A DNA stretch of 64,000 bases from NCBI RefSeq assembly GCF_963664555.1, contig NZ_OY761461.1, positions 2,790,001 through 2,854,000 on the forward strand. Reading direction: 5' to 3'. The notes beneath the pieces were generated by a model, which saw nothing but the letters and a program-made list of their open reading frames with translations, did not search any database and was not told the origin of the DNA. Numbering within the stretch: the first letter of the stretch is position 1; each line of letters starts with the position of its first letter. This DNA is from Labilibaculum sp. GTDB taxonomy: Bacteria > Bacteroidota > Bacteroidia > Bacteroidales > Marinifilaceae. Positions 25,441 through 34,954 of the stretch are shown in pieces. Made by a program: the position numbers and the translations under genes.

Positions 25441-26328
25441 TTAATATTTTCCGGTTAATCCAATAAATGCCTCTTCTAAACTCAAACTTTCTTCCTGTAT
25501 AGAATTGGTTACCTTAACATTACCGCTTAGTAATTTTTCCAATTCATTTTTCGACAGTAATGAATAAAGTTCTGTTTTCCCTTTAATGCTTACTGAATTA
25601 TAAATGTGATTGCTATTGTCCAACAACTCAGGCTTTTCGCATGTAAATCTGTATCGCTTAAATGACTCAAGAAGTTCACTAACTGGCTTTTGCATCACAA
25701 TACGACCATAATCCATAATCAAACAATCATCAATCAATCGTTCCATGTCCTGAATAATATGAGAGGTGACAAAAACGGTTTTATTTTCCGCTTTAGCATA
25801 TTCACTTAAATAGTCAACAAACAACATGCGGTAACCAGGATCCAAGCCCATCGAAAAATCATCGAGAATTAAAAGCTCTGGATCTTGTGCCAGAATTAAC
25901 CCCAAGGCTACCTGCGATCTTTGTCCGCACGACATTCGGGATATTTTCTGTTTGGGATCAATTTTCAGCAGTTTCATTAACTCATAGTAAGCATCCTTTC
26001 TCCATTTTGGATAAAAGGCAGAATAAAACTTCTCAATCTCCGAAATGTTCATGAAAGAATATTGAACATGCCCTTCAATTAATAAACCAACTTTTTGTTT
26101 GGTTTCTGGTGAAAGGTTTGCCGAGCTTTCGCCAAACATTAAGCATTCTCCGCTTCGTGGTTGTAAATAGCCGTTTAAAATGTTAATTGTTGTGGTTTTA
26201 CCTGTTCCATTTTTTCCTAATAATCCTAAAATTCGTCCTTTCGGGATTTCAAAATTCAAATTCTCATAAATACAGCGTTTGCCGTAATAGTGAGTTAGGT
26301 TTTTGCATTCAACAATAGCTTGTTGCAT
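25441..26328 (-). CDS. ABC transporter ATPase, CcmA/NosF type
   Basis: 295 residues. Walker A GLLGKNGTGKTTTINIL, signature SCGQRSQVALGL, Walker B PELLILDDFSMGLDP and the switch histidine in VFVTSHII are all intact. It has the C-terminal extension common in ABC-2 exporter ATPases (from about residue 215, including LSLEEAFIGLTGKY). It energises the adjacent six-helix permease. The gene is in the middle of the TonB/PepSY locus. Confidence 0.88.
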   Translation of the reverse strand: MQQAIVECKNLTHYYGKRCIYENLNFEIPKGRILGLLGKNGTGKTTTINILNGYLQPRSGECLMFGESSANLSPETKQKVGLLIEGHVQYSFMNISEIEKFYSAFYPKWRKDAYYELMKLLKIDPKQKISRMSCGQRSQVALGLILAQDPELLILDDFSMGLDPGYRMLFVDYLSEYAKAENKTVFVTSHIIQDMERLIDDCLIMDYGRIVMQKPVSELLESFKRYRFTCEKPELLDNSNHIYNSVSIKGKTELYSLLSKNELEKLLSGNVKVTNSIQEESLSLEEAFIGLTGKY

Positions 26329-26339
26329 AAAATATATGT

Positions 26340-27872
26340 TTAAAGTGTTAATCCAATTGCAAAATTGAAACTGTATTGTGATTTAGAATTTTCTATTATC
26401 ATGTATTGATAAGCTAGTTTGGTATAAATACCATAAGTATTTTTTGTGTCGAAATCGTATCGAATATTCGAAGCCAAGCTCAGCCAATCACTTTTTAAAT
26501 ACTCATAGTTTGGAACAATCAAACTTTCATTTGCCTTTCCTTTTGCCAAAGATGAAGTTGTTAAATCACTATTAATGCAGTATTGGGCTAATGCCTCGAG
26601 TTTTATATTCAAGCTAGATTTACTAAACTGTAAGTTTCTTCCTGTATTTAGCCTAAGCGTTACATGTTCTACTTCTTGTTTGGGATTTTTAGAATTAGCT
26701 ATCTTATATTCTGACTCATCAGAAGAGTATTTAATTTCCATTTGATACAAAGAACTGTGCTTAATACCCCTTACCAATAAAATACTTGTAAAACCTCCAT
26801 CTAGATACTTGGCTGAATATTTTTCGATGACACTTAAAAGTTGTCTATTATAATTATAGTTGTAATCAGACCCTGTTTTACTTTGATAAGATGCGAAAGA
26901 ATTTATTTTGAATATTTTATTAGTGAACTGATACTGCTTTCCTAAAGTGAATTGAAACTCCTTAGCATCTAAATCATTCACAATATCATAGCCTGTCCCA
27001 ACTATTTTTAATAATTCCAGTTTCGACTTTTTGTATGAGAATGACTGATACCATCCTGTTTGGCCAATGGGAATCAATTGTGTACCCAGTGAATACCCTT
27101 TCTTTTCATAAATATTACCAACACCTCCACTATTGGTTACAACCGTTGAGAAATTCTCATCGCTAATACCTAATCCTCTCAGATAAAAAACTTTAATCCC
27201 TGTACCAGGTCGCAACGCATCTACTTCATGATCTTGCTGATAATCATGATATCCTGCATACAGACCAATCATATATTTTGAATTGATTTCTCTTGTACCT
27301 CCTAATTTTATTTCTAAATCAGAAACGGTAGATTTTGGTCGTGGATCTAATTTTCTGTATTCTTCTGAGGATCTATATTTGGCCTGAAGGGCATAAGTAC
27401 TTTTCTTTTGAATCAGACTGTATATTCCTTCGAATGAATAATTTTCGCCGTACGTTTTTCCACCAATAGTATCCGCCACGATATATGGAGCCAATTCACT
27501 GTAATCGCTTACTGTATTCCATTTAATATTATCCATATTGTTTTTGCTGTAACTTGCTCTTCCAAACACAAAGTTTTTCTCACGTCTTTTAAACGAATAA
27601 GCATCAAAATCAATTGAGGATGTTTTGTTTCCAGTTTCAATTCTGTACAAGCCATTTGCTTTCCTCTGTTTCCAAGCCAAAGAAACATCGGTAAAAGATT
27701 TATTGTATTGATGACCTAGCATAGCAGGATTATCCCAAATCCCACTTTGTATTTGAATTAATTCCTTTTCAAAATCAACGGCATTCGCATTTCTATCTTG
27801 AGCAAATGCTGATGCTGTTAAATTTAAGAGAATGACAATTCCAAGAATGGATTTTAACTTTTGTGTTAGCAT
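26340..27872 (-). CDS. DUF6850-like outer-membrane beta-barrel protein
   Basis: About 510 residues from MLTQKLKSILGIVILLNLTASAFAQ, a clear signal peptide; an upstream ATG at 27914 would only lengthen it. The mature part is rich in alternating aromatic and polar strands ending in a C-terminal aromatic-type segment (SQYSFNFAIGLTL), as in outer-membrane barrels. The pattern YKIANSKNPKQEVEHVTLRL and the order of neighbours fit the DUF6850 family found beside DUF4876 genes. Not recognised by function; a partner of the TonB receptor is inferred. Confidence 0.6.
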   Translation of the reverse strand: MLTQKLKSILGIVILLNLTASAFAQDRNANAVDFEKELIQIQSGIWDNPAMLGHQYNKSFTDVSLAWKQRKANGLYRIETGNKTSSIDFDAYSFKRREKNFVFGRASYSKNNMDNIKWNTVSDYSELAPYIVADTIGGKTYGENYSFEGIYSLIQKKSTYALQAKYRSSEEYRKLDPRPKSTVSDLEIKLGGTREINSKYMIGLYAGYHDYQQDHEVDALRPGTGIKVFYLRGLGISDENFSTVVTNSGGVGNIYEKKGYSLGTQLIPIGQTGWYQSFSYKKSKLELLKIVGTGYDIVNDLDAKEFQFTLGKQYQFTNKIFKINSFASYQSKTGSDYNYNYNRQLLSVIEKYSAKYLDGGFTSILLVRGIKHSSLYQMEIKYSSDESEYKIANSKNPKQEVEHVTLRLNTGRNLQFSKSSLNIKLEALAQYCINSDLTTSSLAKGKANESLIVPNYEYLKSDWLSLASNIRYDFDTKNTYGIYTKLAYQYMIIENSKSQYSFNFAIGLTL

Positions 27873-27941
27873 GTAAACAATAAAATTAAAGAAGACCCTC
27901 AGAGACAAGTCCAAGGGATCTTCTTTAAGGTTAATATTGGA

Positions 27942-29171
27942 TTATTCCTCTTCGATTATACCTGGTGTAGGATCAGCAGTAGGAATAAAGTCGAATTCTG
28001 AGTTGTTGGTATCCAATAAAACAATACGATTACCTTCTTTGTGACTTACCTTACGCTTCACACATTTTCCGTAACGAGCATCATCCCCGTCACCAGCATG
28101 AGTCCAGGTAAGGTCTAATGATGGATCGAGAGCTTTCCATTCGTAATCAGAAACAGTAGAACATTCTACTGCATCGATAATTATATTATTTGGAACTTTC
28201 CAAGCATCAAAATCCATAACTTTTACAAAGTCACCCCATACAAAAGTATATTGATAGTGGTAAGCGTTATCAGTATTAAATTCTGGTGCCATATCATCCA
28301 TCTTAAAGATCACATAAGAAGTAAATCCACGATTGTGAAGTCCCCAAACAGAAGCTGAAGTAGAAACTATTTTCTCCATATTAGGAACTTCCGGTACGTC
28401 TAAATCAACATCTGCACCATCGAACCATTCAAAATCTGCAATCGATAAATCAAATGAATTCGCATTCTCAGCAGAGTGATCAATGGCTACGTCACATACA
28501 ATAATAGATTTTCCAGGTTCAACAGGATAATCATCTCCGTCTCCAGGAATTCTATAAACTGAACTAACAGGTGTATATTCTTTTCGTACATCAGGAGTAT
28601 ATTCATTCAATGACTGAGCTGTATTTAGTTCAGATTCCGCAATACATAAACCATCAGCATATAAGATTTTATCCGTATTGTTATAGATTTCAAAGTATTT
28701 ATCATCATTATACTGTTTTCCTTCTGGTGTTTTTGTTCCACTGAAGAAGATTTCTGAAATCACAAAACTGGTATTCTTTCTGTACTCAAATAAGTCGATA
28801 GTAAGATCGAAAGATCCTCCTGTAACTTCAACATTCTCGCTAAAGCCTCTAATCCCCGTGGTAGCATAAATTATTTTATCATCAACATCTCTAGTAAAAT
28901 AATCCACTTCGGCTTCTACAGTAAAATTGTAAAGACCATCTTCCAGGTTCAATATTGGAAGCATGAATCCATATAAATCCTTGGAAATTTCTTCTCCGGA
29001 ATTAACATTAGTAACAGTTACCGTACCATTCTTAAATGTTGGTGCCTTTAGTTTTGCAGGTGGATTCAACACCAAATTCAAATCTGATTGCAATATTGGA
29101 TCATCATCATCGCTGCAAGAGAACAAGGATACTACCATTAAAAGGCTTAAACCGAATATCAGTTTTTTCAT
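27942..29171 (-). CDS. DUF4876-like lipoprotein
   Basis: 409 residues. A lipoprotein signal (LIFGLSLLMVVSLFSC) is followed by a beta-rich N-terminal domain (about residues 30-135). The C-terminal part has a lamin-tail-like opening (ISEIFFSGTKTPEGKQYNDDKYFEIYNNTDKILY in two pieces) typical of DUF4876. GDGDD and DGDDAR acid clusters hint at calcium. It is 13 bp downstream of the TonB receptor and probably sits on the outer membrane beside it as a surface partner, as SusD does for SusC. Confidence 0.65.
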   Translation of the reverse strand: MKKLIFGLSLLMVVSLFSCSDDDDPILQSDLNLVLNPPAKLKAPTFKNGTVTVTNVNSGEEISKDLYGFMLPILNLEDGLYNFTVEAEVDYFTRDVDDKIIYATTGIRGFSENVEVTGGSFDLTIDLFEYRKNTSFVISEIFFSGTKTPEGKQYNDDKYFEIYNNTDKILYADGLCIAESELNTAQSLNEYTPDVRKEYTPVSSVYRIPGDGDDYPVEPGKSIIVCDVAIDHSAENANSFDLSIADFEWFDGADVDLDVPEVPNMEKIVSTSASVWGLHNRGFTSYVIFKMDDMAPEFNTDNAYHYQYTFVWGDFVKVMDFDAWKVPNNIIIDAVECSTVSDYEWKALDPSLDLTWTHAGDGDDARYGKCVKRKVSHKEGNRIVLLDTNNSEFDFIPTADPTPGIIEEE

Positions 29172-29184
29172 TTTTTATTATTAT

Positions 29185-31959
29185 TTAAAGATTAATATTA
29201 AGTTCCATTCCAAAGTATGGAGATACTTTTCGAGTTACTTTAGTGCCATCACTACGCGTATAATCCGGATGATAATCTAAAATTCTATTTACATAAAAGG
29301 ATAGTTCCATCTGATCACCTATGCTCTTTGATACGGTAAGATTCACATCAATACCAATAGGAGTTTTATACAAGTCAAAGTCATTTGGACTTGGTTTGTC
29401 ATATAAGAATCGCAATAACGGATCTGTTGTGTGTGATTCATTGTATTCAAACTGATTTCCATCCATATCAAAATAATACTCAGGCATACCATCATGAGGA
29501 TTATATCTAAATTGATGATACCACATACACTGTATGGCTGTTGAGAACATTAAACCAAATTTTTTAATATGAGTATCCGCTCTAAAATTGGTATTGAACT
29601 GTTCATATTCTTTCCCTCTGTCCCAGTTGTAATATCCTATGTATGGATAATCCTTCCCATCGATTACTGTACTTGGGTGTTTGTAAGTTGCATCGCTTAA
29701 ATCGTATTTAGCTCTCATCCAAGCACCATTAATTGAGACCCTTGAGTGTATGGCATCAATTTGTCCCAAATCAATTTGATACTCAACACCTACTTTCTCT
29801 TCTCGTGCGCCGTTTGCTCTTTTACTATAGTAGATGAATTCTTTTCTTGATTCATAATCGAATTGTTCTACTGTTGGTGGTCCACTTAATTCATCGGGAT
29901 GAGGTCCTGATGATACATCGTATAATTTAAAACCCATTGTTTCGTAATATCCCAATCGCTTAAATCCATTCTTAAGCAATTCGTGATATGCTGTTACATA
30001 AGCTCTGGCCTTTCCCAATTTTAAATTAAATCCAAATTCAAACTTTTCATTTCTATTGGGTTTCAACTGATAATTGATTGGATCAATCATTTTGGTTTTA
30101 TACTGTACTTGTCTTAAATCTTTATTTTGAGAAAAATAATTTAGCTGAACGATATCGAGATAAAGCATATCTGGATATAGGTGTGTCAGCCCTGGGAATT
30201 TGGTATGCATCCCATATCCACCAGTTAACTCAACATATCCACTTCTATTAAATAAATTGAACTTAGGAAAGCGCCATCTCATGTTAGCTCTGGGATCGAA
30301 ATAGAGTTTCCCTGAGAGAGCATAATCCGATGCCATATTCAAGGCCTGTGTTGCTCTTACACCCCCTTGTAGATTTAACCTGTGATTCGCAATAGGAATA
30401 CTTAACTTATCTTCCATATAGAATGACAGTCGTTGAATAGAAGGAATATCTTTTGAAACCCTTGATCTGCCATTTCCTGGATACAATGGACGTTTTACGT
30501 CATACACCTCTCCATCTCCAAAGTTTTTGTTGTATCTCCATTCTGCTCCGATTAGAATGTTTTGCTTTACATTGAAAATATCCAATTGGAAATCCGATGA
30601 AACATCTGCAAACAAATAAATAGGTTTGCCATCAACCACAAGGTGAGACAAATAGGATGAGGGCAAATACTCACTGTAAAATTCTCCTTCCTCTCTATTG
30701 GTCATGATGGGTGTATTATTTCCCAGTACCGACTTATCTATGACCTTTTGATTGTGTGTGTAACTACCATTAACTCTAGCCTCAATTCCTTTAAAGATTG
30801 AAGATTTATAAGACTGCCATGAAAGAGTGGTACCTGCACTCACTTTATTGTATTTACTCTTATACTTATCAGTTTCTGGTAGGTCTATCTCCGGGTCTTT
30901 CTTAGTTTCATCAAACGATCCGGTATAATCAATATTTGTATTAAAAGTAAATAAGCCATTTTCGGATTCTGATCTGCTTCCATAACGCACTGATCCAGTT
31001 ATTCTAGTGTAATTTACCTTCGGATTTCTGGGATCGGATTTATAATCCAAATAATCAATATCGGCATTCAAGCTTTTACTTCCTCCCAAATTCACACCTT
31101 TTCCTATCGAGAACAATTTAGAACCTGGATCTGCTTTAATTCTTGCAGTCAAGGGCTTTGCTTTATAAGCCCGTGTGATATTGACCAAACCACTGGTGAG
31201 GTCCCCATATTTTACAGAAGGAATTCCTCGAACAATTTCTACAGATTCAATATTATCTGTAGAAATCAATCTCATATCAATACCTTTACCAGTCGTATTT
31301 CGTCGCCTTATGTAACGATCTGAACTATAAGATCCGGTTACATTTTGCAATTCTGCATCATTGGAAATTGCCTGTCCGTCAATCACAAATGATGTTCCAA
31401 AGGATGAATTATAATCATATGAATCATTACTAAAGCTAGAGGCACTACCAGGCTCTCTCAATGAAATCAATTTCATCGTGGTCATCGAATTCTTTTGGCT
31501 TACACCTCCGGGAAGCAATTCCAAAATATCGGCAAAACTGGAAGGCTGCAAGTGTTTTAAAGCCTCTTTCTTAATGGTGGAAGATGTTCCGTTTTCTCTC
31601 GATTCTTCAGCAATCACCATAACCTCACTTAAATTTTGGTTTTCTGTTTCCATTTTAAATAGCAATGAAGTTCTGTCAGCGTTAATTACAATAGAACTTT
31701 CCACAGCCATAAAACCCAAACAAGAAATGTATATTTTATATTCTCCTGAAGGAATCCCTTTAAAATTAAAATATCCTTCACCATCTGTTATTGACCAAAT
31801 ATTAATATCTTTTAGTCCCACTGTCGCAAATGAAACTGATTCTCCTAAATCCTTCTCTACCACTCTCCCTTTAATTGTATATTCTTTTTGAGCACTGCTA
31901 TGAAATGAAAGCAGTACAAAAAACATACAACCAAAAAACACTTTGAAACTAAACTTCAT
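29185..31959 (-). CDS. TonB-dependent receptor of the DUF4876/ABC/PepSY locus
   Basis: 924 residues. Signal peptide (VFFGCMFFVLLSFHSSAQ), carboxypeptidase-regulatory-like domain (about 25-110), plug (about 120-280, with IESVEIVRGIPSVKYGDLTSG) and a barrel ending YFGMELNINL. It lacks the long SusC-type plug signature and has no SusD gene; a DUF4876 lipoprotein takes that position. It heads the eight-gene locus. The ligand is not predictable, but the PepSY and OB-fold members make a chelated metal plausible. Confidence 0.8.
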   Translation of the reverse strand: MKFSFKVFFGCMFFVLLSFHSSAQKEYTIKGRVVEKDLGESVSFATVGLKDINIWSITDGEGYFNFKGIPSGEYKIYISCLGFMAVESSIVINADRTSLLFKMETENQNLSEVMVIAEESRENGTSSTIKKEALKHLQPSSFADILELLPGGVSQKNSMTTMKLISLREPGSASSFSNDSYDYNSSFGTSFVIDGQAISNDAELQNVTGSYSSDRYIRRRNTTGKGIDMRLISTDNIESVEIVRGIPSVKYGDLTSGLVNITRAYKAKPLTARIKADPGSKLFSIGKGVNLGGSKSLNADIDYLDYKSDPRNPKVNYTRITGSVRYGSRSESENGLFTFNTNIDYTGSFDETKKDPEIDLPETDKYKSKYNKVSAGTTLSWQSYKSSIFKGIEARVNGSYTHNQKVIDKSVLGNNTPIMTNREEGEFYSEYLPSSYLSHLVVDGKPIYLFADVSSDFQLDIFNVKQNILIGAEWRYNKNFGDGEVYDVKRPLYPGNGRSRVSKDIPSIQRLSFYMEDKLSIPIANHRLNLQGGVRATQALNMASDYALSGKLYFDPRANMRWRFPKFNLFNRSGYVELTGGYGMHTKFPGLTHLYPDMLYLDIVQLNYFSQNKDLRQVQYKTKMIDPINYQLKPNRNEKFEFGFNLKLGKARAYVTAYHELLKNGFKRLGYYETMGFKLYDVSSGPHPDELSGPPTVEQFDYESRKEFIYYSKRANGAREEKVGVEYQIDLGQIDAIHSRVSINGAWMRAKYDLSDATYKHPSTVIDGKDYPYIGYYNWDRGKEYEQFNTNFRADTHIKKFGLMFSTAIQCMWYHQFRYNPHDGMPEYYFDMDGNQFEYNESHTTDPLLRFLYDKPSPNDFDLYKTPIGIDVNLTVSKSIGDQMELSFYVNRILDYHPDYTRSDGTKVTRKVSPYFGMELNINL

Positions 31960-32346
31960 TCTGTAAACTCAATTAACTAATCATTACCAAAGAGTAACCT
32001 CTCTTCTTGCAATGCAAAGCTACTAGGCCTTACTCCATCTATCAATCCTCATTTGTGATGAAATAAACAAAATGAAATCATAAGGTATTAGGAGTTTAAA
32101 TGAAAATACCCCATTAGATAAAAATCTAACGGGGCATTTCAATTAAAAAAAGGTGTTTTGACAATACGATACAACTACATTAAAATAAAACTTAATCTTA
32201 AATGTTTAACTAAAAACTTGAATCTAATTGGTAATCATTATCCAAAACTCTATTTATTTTTCTTTTTGGATCAGGAACCTGAAAAAATCATTAATTATCA
32301 GGACACCATTAAGACTGTATATATTTCTGTACTAAATAAATCTGAA
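31960..32346. other. Gap upstream of the TonB receptor
   Basis: 387 bases without a convincing gene. An open frame on the plus strand (32158-32385) has low-complexity Asn/Lys/Ile codons, no ribosome site and runs into the LuxR gene, so it is not called. The hairpin at 32109-32134 is the only clear element; the receptor's promoter should lie between it and 31960. Confidence 0.5.
32109..32134 (-). terminator. Terminator after the hemerythrin/LuxR pair
   Basis: CCCCATTAGAT pairs with ATCTAACGGGG (one wobble), with TATTTTCATTT following on the minus strand. It separates the LuxR gene from the TonB receptor gene, so these two units are probably transcribed separately. Confidence 0.7.
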
Positions 32347-32949
32347 TCACCTTACTTCCTCAGCTTTAATAATATGATTCATTAAGGCATAGACTGTTAA
32401 TCCTGAAATAGTTTTTATTCCTAATTTTTGGGTAATATTTTTCCGATGAGTAATCACCGTGTTGATGGAAATAAACAATTGATCAGCAATTTCTTTATTT
32501 GAATAACCTAAAGCTACTGCCTTTAAAACATCAATCTCCCGATCACTTAAAGTACAAGAATCATGATTCCCAAAAGTGGAGTCCGACTCTTGAAAGAAGA
32601 GTTGTAATTTTTCAACCACCTGTTTTCTGTTATAAGAATGGAGAATAAAATGCTCAAATACGCAATTTGGTATTTTTTGCTGACCAATTATTATTGCCTT
32701 ACAAAAACTACAAGAACCTTTAATACCTTTTAAACAATCTTGCTTTTGTTTGGGTAAAAGATCTTCACTAAGAATTAAATAATTTAAATCCGGAACATCA
32801 TTCACAAGTCGTTCCAACTCCTCAAAACTATCTGCTTCGTATAAATCCGATTCTATTCCAATCACATTTAAAAGTGTTTTAACTCCTAGTCTAACCAAGT
32901 ATTGGTCGGAAGCAATTACTGTTTGTTTTTTTTTATCCTCAAACTCCAT
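32347..32949 (-). CDS. LuxR-family regulator with receiver-like N-terminus
   Basis: 200 residues. The C-terminal HTH (LSDREIDVLKAVALGYSNKEIADQLFISINTVITHRKNI) is canonical LuxR/NarL. The N-terminal 125 residues follow the receiver fold (QTVIASDQYLVRLGVKTLL), but the phosphoacceptor strand reads LNYLILSEDLLP, with Ser where Asp is expected, so it may be a pseudo-receiver. Cys residues (GSCSFCKAIII, IPNCVFEHF) could serve sensing. It overlaps the hemerythrin gene by 11 bp and is co-expressed with it. Confidence 0.8.
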   Translation of the reverse strand: MEFEDKKKQTVIASDQYLVRLGVKTLLNVIGIESDLYEADSFEELERLVNDVPDLNYLILSEDLLPKQKQDCLKGIKGSCSFCKAIIIGQQKIPNCVFEHFILHSYNRKQVVEKLQLFFQESDSTFGNHDSCTLSDREIDVLKAVALGYSNKEIADQLFISINTVITHRKNITQKLGIKTISGLTVYALMNHIIKAEEVR

Positions 32950-33679
32950 AATACTCCAGTACTTTATGTTCTAACATTTTAACTTTAGGAATTAATACTT
33001 TCTCTTCCATTCTTGTGTGATTCTCAATATCACATTCCAGTTGAAATAATTCTGTAAGCAAATGTTCACAATCGTCTTCACAATGTAAAGGTGGCAAAAA
33101 CCTTATGATTAGATTTTTCATATCTGCCAGTTTCACTTCAAGACTTTCGTGGTTACGTTCATATATCTCTATTGGTTCACGTTTTATTTTTTCTATTAAT
33201 TGCGGTGAACAATTATTTGATTTTAAGGCTTTTTCTAAAGCGAGTACATAAGGAAATACATTTTTTTCTTCTTCACTAAAATGATGTTCGATATCAATTT
33301 TATACTCATTAAAAAACTGTTTTAACAAAGCAACATTTCTACTATTCTCAAATTGAGCTGTCTGATCCATCCGATCAATAAATAGCTCTATATGCGGTAC
33401 TTTTGAATTTAAATAGTAAGAATGAGTATTGGTTAAATAGGAAACCATAACATCGGCTTTAAAATCGCACAAATGATTTTCCGGGAAATAATCAATACTG
33501 TGATAAGAATTTAATATTTCTAAAAAGAATGGAAGATCTACATTCCGATCTGTACAAATCTCTTCAATGCTCTTATTACCGAATCCTAATTTTATTCCAA
33601 ATCGAGATATAATGGGTAGCAACTGATAATCTCTTAAGATCACCTCTGCCATTTTACTGTTTTTTGTAAAAGCAACCAT
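32939..33679 (-). CDS. Hemerythrin-domain protein (RIC/ScdA-like)
   Basis: 246 residues. The first 75 resemble the N-terminal helical domain of iron-cluster repair proteins (RFGIKLGFGNKSIEEICTDRN). The rest is a hemerythrin four-helix bundle with di-iron ligand candidates: TNTHSYYL, EHHFSEEEKNVFPYV, RNHESLEVKL, NHTRMEEKVLIP. Such proteins bind oxygen or NO, or repair nitrosylated Fe-S clusters. It is translationally coupled to a LuxR regulator, a pairing that suggests sensing of O2 or NO. Confidence 0.82.
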   Translation of the reverse strand: MVAFTKNSKMAEVILRDYQLLPIISRFGIKLGFGNKSIEEICTDRNVDLPFFLEILNSYHSIDYFPENHLCDFKADVMVSYLTNTHSYYLNSKVPHIELFIDRMDQTAQFENSRNVALLKQFFNEYKIDIEHHFSEEEKNVFPYVLALEKALKSNNCSPQLIEKIKREPIEIYERNHESLEVKLADMKNLIIRFLPPLHCEDDCEHLLTELFQLECDIENHTRMEEKVLIPKVKMLEHKVLEYYGV

Positions 33680-33903
33680 CTACTTCTTTTTTATACGTTT
33701 TTATTGAGTTTTGTGAATAGCATAATCACGATCTAAATTATTATACATCCTTCTTGACAAAAATAGCTCATCCAAATGTTATGTGAAATCCCCATTTATA
33801 ATGATTTTTTTGCAGATAAAATCAAAAGAAAATACCTGACAAAATAAACTCTATCCTTTCGACATGTATTAGAAGTAGTGTCTTTTCTATAAAAAGAAGA
33901 GAT

Positions 33904-33933
33904 AAAAAAAATCCCCCTATTTCAAGGAGGATT
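33904..33933 (-). terminator. Terminator after the gene at 33961
   Basis: On the minus strand AATCCTCCTTG... pairs with ...GGGGGATT, followed by a run of eight T. It is just downstream of the stop codon. Confidence 0.75.
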
Positions 33934-33960
33934 AACAATTCAACTCATTTTATCTTTTTA

Positions 33961-34734
33961 CTAAAGAAAATCTTTTAATGCTTTTTGCACTATTTTCAGA
34001 TCGTTTTCTTCGTTGCGGATAATTTTATTTTTATCGTCATACTCAAAATCAGAATAAGAAATTACGACCAAAGAGATATCATTCTCTGGAAGAACTTTAG
34101 CTCTTCGTTCATCGTATATTCTTCGTTGCTCCTCTCTCGACACAGTCTTTGTTCTTTCTTCTTCTTCCTCGTCCTCGTCGTTGTTTTTGTCAAAGCCGGC
34201 AACAGGTCTAAAATTCTGTATTTCTTTGTATTCAACCACCAATTGCAATTCTTCATAATAAGCATCTACAGGCAACATGGTTTGTTTTTTCCCATTTTTA
34301 TGCAGATCTCCCAAAAGGAAATCAAATCGTTTTTGACGATCCGATGTTAACGATAAAACTTTATCGCATAAAGCAATAACATAGGTTTCATCACTGTTTA
34401 AACGAATGGCTATCGGATCATTTTCCAGTTTCTTTTTTTCCTGTTTGTAGGGTGCATCCGGAGCAGGTGCATTGGCCGGAACAAAATACCAATAAGTATG
34501 TTCTCCATGTCTTTCGGCATGAACAAAAGGTATTAAAGCTAACTGATCTTCGGCATCAAGTTCCCTAAGGATTAGGCGAATTGGCAATCCTTTTTTCACA
34601 TCTTTTGCAAAAATTCCGGCTTTAATAAAGGCTGGCATCAAATCTTTTACCGGTACTATTGTAAGTGAAGTATTCGAGTTAAAATATTCTTCAACTACTT
34701 TGTTTATCTTTTCTATTTTGGAAAGATCTTTCAT
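33961..34734 (-). CDS. Unknown protein, possible PD-(D/E)XK-fold core
   Basis: 257 residues, no family recognised. The centre has FDFLLGDLHKNGK followed by LPVDAYYEELQLVVEYKEIQ, which fits the D-X10-E-X-K pattern (Asp157, Glu168, Lys170) of restriction-endonuclease-like folds on two adjacent strands. Further on come RRIYDERRAKVLPENDISLVVISYSDF, resembling the Arg/Asp helix and last strand in DUF559/Vsr-like nucleases. An acidic insert (NNDEDEEEEE, about 184-193) lies between. The nuclease fold is inference; no DNA-binding domain is seen. Stands alone with duplicated upstream DNA. Confidence 0.5.
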   Translation of the reverse strand: MKDLSKIEKINKVVEEYFNSNTSLTIVPVKDLMPAFIKAGIFAKDVKKGLPIRLILRELDAEDQLALIPFVHAERHGEHTYWYFVPANAPAPDAPYKQEKKKLENDPIAIRLNSDETYVIALCDKVLSLTSDRQKRFDFLLGDLHKNGKKQTMLPVDAYYEELQLVVEYKEIQNFRPVAGFDKNNDEDEEEEERTKTVSREEQRRIYDERRAKVLPENDISLVVISYSDFEYDDKNKIIRNEENDLKIVQKALKDFL

Positions 34735-34803
34735 CTGTTTATAATTTTAAGTTTTTGTCAGATGGTCCCGAAAGCTTTCGGGATTACCGTGCTGGAATAA
34801 TCA
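34732..34803. repeat. Upstream duplication, copy 1
   Basis: From the start codon of the gene at 33961 outward: CATCTGTTTATAATTT, then the perfect palindrome TCCCGAAAGCTTTCGGGA and TGCTGGAATAATC. The same order recurs at 34955-35028, with one A/C-level change in the palindrome arm. The promoter of the gene should lie in one of the copies. Confidence 0.75.
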
Positions 34804-34862
34804 TTTCCCTGTGTATAGAAAGCTTTATACATGGACGTTTTATGTGTCTAAATTTGTTTTTT

Positions 34863-34905
34863 ATTGCCACATAGCCTGTCCCGAACTTGTTTCGGGAGAA
34901 CTCAC
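34863..34905. repeat. Dispersed 43-bp palindromic repeat, copy A
   Basis: Contains TCCCGAACTTGTTTCGGGA (inverted arms of 7). It is an almost identical reverse complement of 49636-49678, about 15 kb away, with GTTCTCCCG and the GACAGGCTAT flank shared. Confidence 0.7.
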
Positions 34906-34954
34906 CAACTTAGTCATCCTCGTGTGAGAGAAGAGTCTTCTCATGGCTCATTTC

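Noticed and set aside
32158..32385. 75-codon plus-strand frame in the gap before the TonB receptor
   Set aside because: AT-rich composition only, crosses into the LuxR gene and has no promoter-like element before it.
33985..34350. 121-codon plus-strand frame opposite the nuclease-like gene
   Set aside because: Phe/Ser low-complexity shadow produced by acidic codons on the other strand.
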